Notes under the pieces: generated by a model | Told to the model about the DNA's origin: nothing | What the model saw: the letters and a program-made list of their open reading frames with translations, nothing else | The model's database searches: none | Position numbers and translations under genes: made by a program | Part shown: piece by piece, positions 28,393 through 35,969 of the stretch | Layout: the number at the start of each line of letters is the position of its first letter | Position numbering within the stretch: the first letter of the stretch is position 1 | Assembly (NCBI GenBank): GCA_937868765.1 | Contig: CALMNL010000006.1 | Span: 1 to 64,000, forward strand | Source: an uncultured Desulfatitalea sp. | GTDB lineage: Bacteria; Desulfobacterota; Desulfobacteria; Desulfobacterales; Desulfosarcinaceae | Direction: 5' to 3' | Length of the DNA stretch: 64,000 nucleotides

Positions 28393-29135
28393 ACATCCTG
28401 GAGACCAGAAGCTTATCCCACGACTTTGGCGGGTTGCAGGTGCTAAAGGACGTCAACCTGCAGGTGCTCGCCGGCGAGCGCCACGCCATCATCGGGCCCA
28501 ACGGCGCCGGCAAGACCACCCTGTTCAACACCATCACCGGCACCTACACCCCCAGCCAGGGGAGCGTCTACTTCAAAGGCAGGAACATCACCGGCGCCGG
28601 CCCTTGCAAGATCCAGCGTCTGGGCATGGGCCGCTCGTTTCAGATCACCAGCACCTTCGACCGCCTCACGGCCTTCCAGAACATCCGCCTGGCCGTGCTC
28701 TCCCAAAAAGGTATCCGCTTCAACCTGCTGCGCTTTGTGGACAAGATGGACACAGTGACCCGCGACACCGAGGAGATCCTAAAGCGCATCAACCTGTTCG
28801 AGGATCGGTTGACCCTGGCGGGCAACCTCTCCTACGGTAAGCACCGCTCGCTTGAAATCAGCATGTCGCTGGCCACCAACCCGGACCTGGTGATGCTCGA
28901 CGAGCCCACCGCCGGCATGTCCGTGGACGAGACCCACTACGCCGTAGAGCTGATCCGGCGCCTGACCGAAGGCAAGACCGTGGTGATCATCGAACATGAC
29001 ATGGACGTGGTCTTCTCCCTGGCCGATCGCATCACGGTCCTGCACCACGGCACGATCCTGGCCACCGGCACCCCCGACCAGATCCAGCAAAACGAACAGG
29101 TGCAAAGCGCCTACCTGGGGGAGATGGAGGATTAA
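28389..29135 (+). CDS. livG: ABC transporter ATP-binding protein, LivG type
   Basis: A 248-residue ATPase. Walker A is GPNGAGKTTLFN, the signature motif is degenerate (LSYGKHRSLEI where LSGGQ/LSYGQ is usual, as in LivG proteins), Walker B is LVMLDEPTAGMS, and the switch His is in VIIEHDMDVV. GTG 28389 is chosen because it overlaps the livM stop and gives the normal N-terminus NILETRSLSHDFGG. It energises the transporter together with LivF. Confidence 0.95.
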   Translation: MNILETRSLSHDFGGLQVLKDVNLQVLAGERHAIIGPNGAGKTTLFNTITGTYTPSQGSVYFKGRNITGAGPCKIQRLGMGRSFQITSTFDRLTAFQNIRLAVLSQKGIRFNLLRFVDKMDTVTRDTEEILKRINLFEDRLTLAGNLSYGKHRSLEISMSLATNPDLVMLDEPTAGMSVDETHYAVELIRRLTEGKTVVIIEHDMDVVFSLADRITVLHHGTILATGTPDQIQQNEQVQSAYLGEMED

Positions 29136-29849
29136 ATGCTGCTGGAAGTGACCAACCTGAACACCTACTACGGGCACAGCCATGCCCTGCAGGACATGTC
29201 GCTGACCGTGGCCCCGGGCGAAGTGGTGGCCCTTCTGGGCCGCAACGGCATGGGCAAGAGCACCACCCTTAAAAGCATCATGGGCCTGCTCAAGCCCCGA
29301 TCGGGCAGGGTGCTGTTCGACGACCGGGAGATCACCGGCCTGGCCCCTTTTAAGATCGCCAAAGCCGGCATCGGCTATGTGCCCGAAGAGCGGCGCATCT
29401 TTCCCACGCTTTCGGTGCTCGACAACCTGATGATGGGGGTCAAGGGCGGCAAAATAGACAAGTCCAACCCCGAGGCCTGGACCATCGAGAAGATCTTCGA
29501 GCACTTTCCCTTCATGAAGGAGCGCACCCACCAGAAAGGCGGGCACCTGTCCGGCGGCGAGCAGCAGATGCTCACCATCGGGCGCACTTTGATGGGCAAC
29601 CCCAAGCTGCTCATGGTGGACGAGCCCACCGAGGGGTTGTCGCCGATCATGGTCAAGGAGGTGCGCGACGTGCTGCGCAAGATCAGCCAGTCGGGCATCG
29701 CCATCCTGCTGGTCGAGCACAACCTGAAGGTGGCCATGTCGGTGGCCACCCGGGTCTACCTGATGGCCAAGGCGCGTCTGGGCTTTGCCGGTACCGTGGC
29801 GGAGCTGGCGGCCAACCCCGAGGTCAGGGCCAAATATCTGGAAGTGTAG
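29136..29849 (+). CDS. livF: ABC transporter ATP-binding protein, LivF type
   Basis: A 237-residue ATPase. Walker A is GRNGMGKSTTLKSI, the signature motif is LSGGEQQMLTIGR, Walker B is LLMVDEPTEGLSP and the switch His is in LLVEHNLKV. It starts directly after the livG stop codon and ends six bases before the convergent exported-protein gene. It completes the five-gene Liv-type importer (binding protein, two permeases, two ATPases). Confidence 0.95.
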   Translation: MLLEVTNLNTYYGHSHALQDMSLTVAPGEVVALLGRNGMGKSTTLKSIMGLLKPRSGRVLFDDREITGLAPFKIAKAGIGYVPEERRIFPTLSVLDNLMMGVKGGKIDKSNPEAWTIEKIFEHFPFMKERTHQKGGHLSGGEQQMLTIGRTLMGNPKLLMVDEPTEGLSPIMVKEVRDVLRKISQSGIAILLVEHNLKVAMSVATRVYLMAKARLGFAGTVAELAANPEVRAKYLEV

Positions 29850-29855
29850 TCCCCC

Positions 29856-30752
29856 TCAAGCTTTGGTGGACGAGAGAGCCGCCGGTCCGAAGATGGATTT
29901 TAGCACCACTTCGACCTTGGCCCCCACGGGGGGCATGCGCTCCCAGTCGACCTTGTAGTAGTTGACCGTGGTCTTGAGGGGCAGCACGTTGTCGGTGATG
30001 ATGCCGCCGTTGCAATCCGAGGGGCAGAGGATGCAGCCCGAGGGGAAGTGGATGGCCTCACCCGTGCCGTGGTAGATGAAGTGCGGCGTGTAGGGTTTGA
30101 TCACCTCTTTGCCTTCGACCTCGATCTTCTCCATGATGAAGTCTTCCAGCGCGCCTTCCACGATCTTGCCGTCCTTTTCAAAGCGGATGGTGCAGATGAT
30201 GGGGTCGCCATCCAGGTAGTCGTCGCGGGTGGTGGTGGCCTTGAGCCCCTTGCGCTGCTCGACCTCGTTCATGGGGATCTGGCGCCGGGAGCGGATGCCG
30301 ATCTCCTGGATGGCTCGATCGATGTCGACCCTGGAGACGGCGGTGGTGAAGACGAAGAAACCTTCCATTTTGCCGGCCCAAACACCGAAGAAGGCCTGGA
30401 AGCGACGGCCCCAGTCGGCCACCGAGGGCTTGGTGACATCCTTGGTCACCGTGGCCGAAATTCGCAGTTCGCGCGCCACGGCATCCAGGACCATGACATC
30501 TTGCTTGCCGCCCTGGTTGCCTTGCACCACGCGGGTGGCGGCCTGGGCTGGCACGGCCGCATCGGCCCGGCCGGTTCCCAGGGCGCTCAAGCCCAGGGCG
30601 CCCACAGCCAGCGTCTTCAGAAAATCGGAGCGGGTCAACCCGCTGCGGGAAGCTTGGGCGGCCGCGCCGGCTGTGCGGCCGGCGGTGAGGTTGTCGAAGG
30701 CATTGCCGGAACAGCAGCTGCATCCAGGTTTCTTCACGCCTTGAATTTTCAT
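29856..30752 (-). CDS. YdjY-like exported protein with cysteine clusters
   Basis: A 298-residue protein. An unusual N-terminus GCSCCSGN precedes a Tat-like segment (LTRSDFLKTLAVGALGLSALG) in which the second Arg of the twin-arginine motif is Ser. The C-terminal 130 residues fit the YdjY domain: GLKATTTRDDYLDG, HFIYHGTG, FPSGCILCPSDCNGG and RMPPVGAKVEVVL. The C-terminal CILCPSDC could bind metal. It is translated eight bases after the stop of the MerB-like selenoprotein, using an AGGAGG inside that gene, so the two are coupled. E. coli ydjY sits between ydjX and ydjZ (TVP38/TMEM64 proteins); a TVP38/TMEM64 domain is also in this operon. Function unknown. Confidence 0.75.
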   Translation of the reverse strand: MKIQGVKKPGCSCCSGNAFDNLTAGRTAGAAAQASRSGLTRSDFLKTLAVGALGLSALGTGRADAAVPAQAATRVVQGNQGGKQDVMVLDAVARELRISATVTKDVTKPSVADWGRRFQAFFGVWAGKMEGFFVFTTAVSRVDIDRAIQEIGIRSRRQIPMNEVEQRKGLKATTTRDDYLDGDPIICTIRFEKDGKIVEGALEDFIMEKIEVEGKEVIKPYTPHFIYHGTGEAIHFPSGCILCPSDCNGGIITDNVLPLKTTVNYYKVDWERMPPVGAKVEVVLKSIFGPAALSSTKA

Positions 30753-30759
30753 GGTGATC

Positions 30760-31404
30760 TTATTCCTCCTGTGTTTCCGAAAAGAGCATTCTGGCCGCCC
30801 CCAGGGCTTCCTGGAGGTTCAAGCCGAGGATCGGACGCGCCTCGAGGTGCATCTTTTGTACGTATTGATCGTAATGCTTCTTCGTACAGAAGAAGTTCAT
30901 GACGTTTCAGCAGCTGGCCGCCCAATCGTCCAGCTGATTCAAATCCATATGCAGCACATGCACGCCGGCCGGTGCGGCTGATGCGATGCGTCCATCCTGC
31001 AAGCGCAGGTAAATCGGTTCACCGCAGCGGCTGCATTTGGATTGGATCTGTGTATCCTGCGCGAAGGTGAAGGCGGCCCCGAGGGCATCGATGGCGCACA
31101 TGGCCGAAAAGGTTCGGCCTTCGGCCAGGGTCACCCGGTGATGGGTCGGCAGGGCCGATACCGGGTAGATAAAGGGTACGTCGCCCCGGGCATCGGCCAC
31201 CATGGCTTTTTGGACCAGCAGCTCTTCGATCTCCCGGGCGGAAGCCAGGCCGTGATTCCGGACGATGTTGAACGGCCGACCCTGGACCAGGGTGTGGACC
31301 AGGATGCGTTGACGGGCACGGCGAGCGTCCGGGCTCAAGCGGGAGGCGATGCTGTGCATGGCAAACGGTGCGTCGGCGAGCGGGGCTGTCAGTTCAGTCT
31401 GCAT
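30760..31404 (-). CDS. MerB-like organomercurial lyase, selenoprotein with in-frame TGA (Sec166)
   Basis: Read through the TGA at 30907-30909 this is a 214-residue protein; MerB has 212. Up to the TGA it shows YPVSALPTHHRVTLAEGRTF then SAMCAIDALG; after it NVMNFFCTKKHYDQY and a C-terminal helix. MerB cleaves carbon-mercury bonds using C96, D99 and C159. Here C103, D106, C124 and U166 have the same spacing as MerB C96, D99, C117 and C159, and FF follows at +5/+6 in both. A SECIS-like hairpin starts 11 nt after the TGA. A GGAG ribosome site (31413-31416) serves ATG 31404. A plain stop (165 residues) would remove the essential third catalytic residue. The MerB numbering is from memory. Alternatives: a nonsense-mutated gene, or a relative with another organometal or selenium substrate. 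Confidence 0.85.
30877..30895 (-). promoter_or_regulatory. Bacterial SECIS-like hairpin of the MerB-like gene
   Basis: In the reverse-strand mRNA, CUUCUUC (30895-30889) pairs perfectly with GAAGAAG (30883-30877) around the five-base loop UGUAC (30888-30884). The loop begins 18 nt after the UGA (30909-30907) and has G in its second position. Known bacterial SECIS elements have the loop about 16-37 nt after the UGA, with a G in the first two loop bases. Fit is by eye, not by a folding program. Confidence 0.75.
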
Positions 31405-31438
31405 TTTGCTTTCTCCGCATGCATTGGATTCGATTCCA

Positions 31439-33949
31439 TCACGTGACCGATGGCAACAGCAGTTCCCAGATCAGGCGCAGCACGAGGGACGCGGCCATGA
31501 GCAGGGTCAGCGACTTGAAGCGTACCCGGGTGACGGCCCCGAGAAAGGCGGGCAGCGCCACCGGGACATAGGGCACGGCGAGCATCAGTGCCAGGGAGGG
31601 GTAGACCCATCCCGTCAACGGCGCCTTGGACCGGCGCAGCAGGGGCAGCAGATCCCCGAGCACATAGCGGCCCACCCCGAAGGCCAGCCAACCGACCAGC
31701 AGATAACTGATCAGGGTGAGCAGCGTCCCGATCAAGGGGCCGAAGGCCTGAAGTGCGGCCGGTGTCAGGATCGGACGCGCAAACGGCACCACCAAATTCT
31801 GGAAGAGATGGGCCATCATCAGATTGGGCATGCCACCCAGCGGTCCTAATGACTGGAAGTATTGAGCGAACAGATCCGCGTTTGCCTTCCGAAGATTGTT
31901 CTCCATGAACATGCCATGGAATTCGGCCGTGTAGACATAGCTGTCGAGGATGTACATGAAATGACGGATGGCGAAGAAAAGACCAGTGCAGGCCAGGGCG
32001 GCGACAGCGGCGACCATGGCCTTGCGGCATATCACCCGTTTGCAATCGTCGAGGGTGCAGGCATCTTTCTCGGCCTGGGCCAGCTTGTCGCGGCAGAAGG
32101 TGCGCACCCGGCTCACCGCCGGTCGCAGCGTCTCCTTGAAGCGCTTCTTGAGCTTGATGCGGTTGAGATAGGTCCAGGGGGCGGAGCTCACCTTGGGCCC
32201 GCCGTTCAAAGACTGTGCCGGGTTGAAGAGCAGATCGGTGATGTGCACCGTGGGCGTGATCCGTGATAGGAATCCGGTGCACCCCGCGCAGTAGGTGACG
32301 ACCCGCCGCCCCCTGGCCTCCTCCTTGCGTCGCAGCCCCCAGCCCTTGGCCAGATCCGATCGGACGAATCCCACACTGCCGCCTTCGCCGCAGCACAAGG
32401 TGCGCTGTCGGCTGTGTTTCATCTCCGTTAGGCCGATGCCCATGCGTCCGAGCAACGCACGGACGGCCTCCTGGGGGCCGCTTTCGGTGCGCAGGGGGCA
32501 GGGATCATGAACCGTCCAGTGGCCGGACGGTCTGCCGCTCACCCGGGCGCCATCGGGCAAAGGGTGGCCCACCAGGTGCTCGTAAACGGTCTGCACCGCC
32601 AGGTTTTCGCCATACTGCTTGAACATCTTGTGACAGTTGGGGCAGGCTACCAGCACCCTGCGGATGCCCTGACCGGCGAGATAGCCGTGCATCTCACCGA
32701 ACATGGCTTCGAAATGCTCCTGGCGCCCCAGATCGTGGGACGGCTTGGTGCAGCAGTCCAGAACGATGCCCAGGTTGGGAATGCTTCTCTGCAGGTGCCT
32801 GAAAAGCTGCCAGGTGGTCTCCGGACGCGTGCCGGGAAGGGTGCAACCGGGAAAGAAGATCGTGTCGCAGCCGGCGGGCAATCCATAGTAGGAGAAGAGC
32901 GGCGAACTGCCGCGCTTTTCATAGTTCAGAACAGTGCCATAGCGGGAGAGAGCGGCGCGGCCATCGGCCATGGCATCCCGCCGAACCGCCAGAAACAGAT
33001 CGGCCGGCGCCAGTTTTTCAGGGCACACCGCCGTGCACAGGCGGCACAGGCTGCACGCGAAGGCCACGGTCCGGCCGCTCTCCTGGGAGAAATCGCAGCG
33101 CTCGACAATATCCCTGGGCAAGCCGTGCTTCTGCAGGAATGCGCACTGAGTCTGGCAAGCGCCGCACGCAGTGCATTCGGAACGCACTTTCGCCACTTGG
33201 GCTAGCAGGGCCGGGCTTTGGCCGATGGCCGGATTTTCTTCGGCCGCGGTGGAACAGCCGGCGCGGCGGCGGTAGGTTTGCAGCAGCTTTTTGGCCACCA
33301 GGGGAAAGATGCCCAAAAGCGCCAGGGAGAGAATCAGCCTGGGCGCGACGATGCCCGACAGGGACTCGATCTGCGCCAGTTGGCTGCCGGCATTGACGAA
33401 TAGAATGGTGCCGGGCAGCATCCCCAGCTGGGAGACCCAGTAGAAAGTCCAGAGGCGGATGGGGGTCAGTCCCATGACCATATTGATGATGAAGAAGGGA
33501 ATAATGGGGATCAACCGCAGTGAGAAGAGGTAGAACGCACCCTCGGCGCGGATGCCGTCGTTGACCCGCAGCAGCCGGTCGCCGAATTTGCGCTGGACCC
33601 AATCCCGCAAGAGATAGCGGCACAACAGGCAGGCCAGGGTGGCACCCAGGCTGCTGGCGAATGAGATGATCACGGTGCCGGTGAGGGTGCCGAACAGGGC
33701 GCCGGCGGCCAGACCCAGGATCACTGCGCCCGGCAGGTTCAGGGCGATCACCGGAATGTAAACCGCCACGAAAAGGGTGATCACCGTGACGGGGTGCCGG
33801 CTGTAAAGTTCATGGAAGCGTGCCTGGGACCCTTTAAGGGCCTCCAGGGTCAGGTGCCGGTGCAGACCGGTGGCGAAGAAGAGGGTGACGACGATGGCGA
33901 GAAGAAGAATAAGGAGCAGCTTTTTGACGGCACTTCGATTCATGGGCAT
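31439..33949 (-). CDS. Triple fusion: TVP38/TMEM64 membrane domain, HdrD/GlpC-like Fe-S domain, C-terminal membrane domain
   Basis: An 836-residue protein. Residues 1-230 form a TVP38/TMEM64 (DedA-superfamily) membrane domain, with GAVILGLAAGALFG and SLRLIPIIPFFIINMVMG. Residues 255-310 carry two [4Fe-4S] ferredoxin motifs (C259, C262, C265, C269 and C299, C302, C305, C309). Residues about 360-560 hold two CCG-type halves: FFPGCTLP, LDCCTKPSHD and VACPNC, then DPCPLRT, LCCGEGG and YCAGC. From about 640 to the end there are four or more transmembrane helices of a type I cannot name. The open frame is continuous, so this is a true fusion. It is first in the operon with the MerB-like and YdjY-like genes and divergent from selD. 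It could move electrons across the membrane to, or for, a transported substrate. Confidence 0.85.
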   Translation of the reverse strand: MPMNRSAVKKLLLILLLAIVVTLFFATGLHRHLTLEALKGSQARFHELYSRHPVTVITLFVAVYIPVIALNLPGAVILGLAAGALFGTLTGTVIISFASSLGATLACLLCRYLLRDWVQRKFGDRLLRVNDGIRAEGAFYLFSLRLIPIIPFFIINMVMGLTPIRLWTFYWVSQLGMLPGTILFVNAGSQLAQIESLSGIVAPRLILSLALLGIFPLVAKKLLQTYRRRAGCSTAAEENPAIGQSPALLAQVAKVRSECTACGACQTQCAFLQKHGLPRDIVERCDFSQESGRTVAFACSLCRLCTAVCPEKLAPADLFLAVRRDAMADGRAALSRYGTVLNYEKRGSSPLFSYYGLPAGCDTIFFPGCTLPGTRPETTWQLFRHLQRSIPNLGIVLDCCTKPSHDLGRQEHFEAMFGEMHGYLAGQGIRRVLVACPNCHKMFKQYGENLAVQTVYEHLVGHPLPDGARVSGRPSGHWTVHDPCPLRTESGPQEAVRALLGRMGIGLTEMKHSRQRTLCCGEGGSVGFVRSDLAKGWGLRRKEEARGRRVVTYCAGCTGFLSRITPTVHITDLLFNPAQSLNGGPKVSSAPWTYLNRIKLKKRFKETLRPAVSRVRTFCRDKLAQAEKDACTLDDCKRVICRKAMVAAVAALACTGLFFAIRHFMYILDSYVYTAEFHGMFMENNLRKANADLFAQYFQSLGPLGGMPNLMMAHLFQNLVVPFARPILTPAALQAFGPLIGTLLTLISYLLVGWLAFGVGRYVLGDLLPLLRRSKAPLTGWVYPSLALMLAVPYVPVALPAFLGAVTRVRFKSLTLLMAASLVLRLIWELLLPSVT

Positions 33950-34067
33950 CCAGTCCGGGCCTCCATTCCCACATGTGCGACCCTTTTAGCGGCGTTCGCC
34001 TTGGGTGCAGGAACTTACAGCTTCCATTTGAATTTGGAATTTGCTACTTACATTAAGCCCGGTAATA

Positions 34068-34100
34068 ATTCAAATATGTGAAAGTAATAGATATTTGAAT
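34068..34100. promoter_or_regulatory. Perfect inverted repeat between divergent selD and fusion operons
   Basis: ATTCAAATAT (34068-34077) and ATATTTGAAT (34091-34100) form a perfect 10-bp inverted repeat with a 13-bp spacer, in the AT-rich 224-bp gap between the two divergent operons. A third copy of its ATTTGAAT core is at 34026-34033. Position and symmetry suggest an operator shared by both directions. The regulator is not in this window. Confidence 0.6.
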
Positions 34101-34173
34101 GCGTATAGAAAATCTCTATGGAAAGCGCCGCCTGCCTTGGTGCCAAGGTGGCAGGGGCGATACGGTAAACGCA

Positions 34174-35223
34174 ATGGCGGATGAATCGAAAACGCGGCTG
34201 ACCCAGACGGTCAAGGGCGCCGGCTGAGCTTCCAAGCTGGCGCCAGGGGACCTGGACAAGGCACTTTGCGGGATGATCTTTCCCAAGGACGACAATGTGT
34301 TGGTGGGGCTGGAGCGCGCCGACGACGCCGGGGTCTATCGCATCACCGATGATCTCGCCCTGATTCAGACGGTGGATTTTTTCACGCCCATTGTGGACGA
34401 TCCCTACTGGTTCGGGCAGATCGCGGCTGCCAATGCCTTGAGCGACGTCTACGCCATGGGCGGCGTGCCCAAGACCGCCATGAATCTGGTGGGGTTCCCC
34501 ATCAAAGAGATGGATATCGATGTGCTGCGCCAGATCATCCAGGGGGGCATCGATAAGATCCGCGAGGCCGACGCCGTGCTGGTGGGCGGCCACAGCATCG
34601 AAGACAGCGAACTCAAATATGGGCTGTCGGTCACCGGCTTCGTGCATCCGGCGCGGGTGCGGGTCAAAAACAACCTGCGGCCCGGCGATCGTCTGATTCT
34701 CACCAAGCCGCTGGGTACCGGGATCATCAACACGGCCATCAAGGCGGCCATGGCAGCGCCGGGGGTGATCGACCGGGTGACCCGGCTCATGGCCGCCCTG
34801 AATCGCACGGCAGCCGAGACCATGGCCGATTTTCCGGTGCATGCCTGCACCGATATCACCGGTTTCGGCCTGTTGGGGCATTTGGCCGAAATGGTTTCGG
34901 GTTCGGGTTGCAGCGTGCGCATCGAGAGCCGCAAGGTGCCGATCCTGCCGGAAACGGCTGCCTTCGCCGGCATGGGTCTGGTGCCGGGCGGCGCCTTCAA
35001 GAACAAGAGCTTTCGGCAGGCCATGACCATCTTCGATGCCGATGTGGACGCCGTCATGCAGGACATGCTCTTCGATCCCCAGACATCGGGCGGCCTGCTC
35101 ATCAGCATCGCCTCCGAGGAGGCCGATGCTTTGGCCGCGGCACTGGGCCGTAAGGGCGTGCCCGCGGCCGACGTGATCGGCGAGGTGCTGGACGGTCCGC
35201 TTGAAAAGATTTTCGTAAGCTGA
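34174..35223 (+). CDS. selD: Selenophosphate synthetase, selenoprotein with in-frame TGA (Sec18)
   Basis: A 349-residue enzyme that makes selenophosphate from selenide and ATP, the selenium donor for Sec-tRNA. From ATG 34174 the frame reads VKGAG, TGA (34225-34227), ASKLAP, which is the conserved SelD motif G-(C/U)-x-x-K with Sec at residue 18 and the catalytic Lys at 21. The rest (LVGLERADDAGVYRITDDLA, ALSDVYAMGG, HACTDITGFGLLGHL, DPQTSGGLL) is standard SelD. An ATG-only call would begin at 34273 and lose the active site. A SECIS-like hairpin follows the TGA. yedF lies downstream; selA and selB are not in the window. Confidence 0.95.
34243..34255 (+). promoter_or_regulatory. Bacterial SECIS-like hairpin of selD
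   Basis: CCAGG (34243-34247) and CCTGG (34251-34255) pair around the loop GGA (34248-34250). The loop begins 20 nt after the TGA and has G first, within the bacterial SECIS range. Judged by eye. Confidence 0.6.
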
Positions 35224-35288
35224 TGATATCAACCACCTGCCCATTGGAAATTTCATCCCGGTCCAGGCTTTTACAAGGAGATCATACC

Positions 35289-35888
35289 ATGAGAGAGATC
35301 GATGCCAGGGGCCTGTCCTGTCCCGCGCCGGTGCTGCATACCAAGGCGACTCTCGAGCAGGAGCGCCCCGAAGCCGTCAAAGTGCTGGTGGACAATGCCG
35401 CTTCCCAGCAAAACGTCGAGCGTTTCTTACGCTCCCAGGGGTACGAGGTTCGTCTGGCACAGGAGGGCGTTGATTTCGCCGTGATCGGCCGGAGCGGCGC
35501 GTCCGGTACGATCCCCGAATCCGAACCCGCACCGTCCGCCCCGGAAGCCAGTCAGAAGATAATGGTGATGTGCGCCACCGACCGCATCGGCTTCGGCGAC
35601 GAGAGCCTGGGGTTGAAGCTGATGGTGAACTTCATCCGCACCCTCAAGGAAATGGGGCCGGAGTTGTGGCGGCTGGTACTCGTCAACAACGGCGTGAAGC
35701 TCAGCGTGGCCGGTTCGCCGGTGCTCGAAGAACTGAAAGCCTACGAGGCCGGCGGGGTGACCATCCTGGTGTGCGGCACCTGTCTGGAGCATTTCAAATT
35801 GCTGGACCAGAAGCAGGCGGGTCAGACCACCAACATGCTCGATATCGTCACGGCCATGCAGCTGGCCGACAAGGTGATCAATCTGTGA
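35289..35888 (+). CDS. yedF: Selenium metabolism protein YedF (TusA domain plus DsrE-like domain)
   Basis: A 199-residue protein. Residues 1-75 are a TusA-like domain with the CPxP motif in DARGLSCPAPVLHTK; residues about 95-199 form a DsrE/DsrF-like domain with VMCATDRIGFGDESLG and the conserved Cys pair in ILVCGTCLEHF. The fusion is the YedF type found almost only beside selD, and is thought to handle selenium or sulfur for SelD. AAGGAG at 35275-35280 precedes the ATG. It follows selD by 65 bp in the same direction and is part of the same operon. Confidence 0.92.
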   Translation: MREIDARGLSCPAPVLHTKATLEQERPEAVKVLVDNAASQQNVERFLRSQGYEVRLAQEGVDFAVIGRSGASGTIPESEPAPSAPEASQKIMVMCATDRIGFGDESLGLKLMVNFIRTLKEMGPELWRLVLVNNGVKLSVAGSPVLEELKAYEAGGVTILVCGTCLEHFKLLDQKQAGQTTNMLDIVTAMQLADKVINL

Positions 35889-35969
35889 TGGCGCCGACGC
35901 TTCCGCTGAACGATATGCGGGGAAACCATGGCCTGCCGGAGGGCCGCGGCATGGGCAGCTGTTGTGACA

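Noticed and set aside
30907-31404. Reading the MerB-like gene as a 165-residue protein ending at the TGA
   Set aside because: It would lack the third catalytic residue and the conserved C-terminus, which continue in frame with the right spacing.
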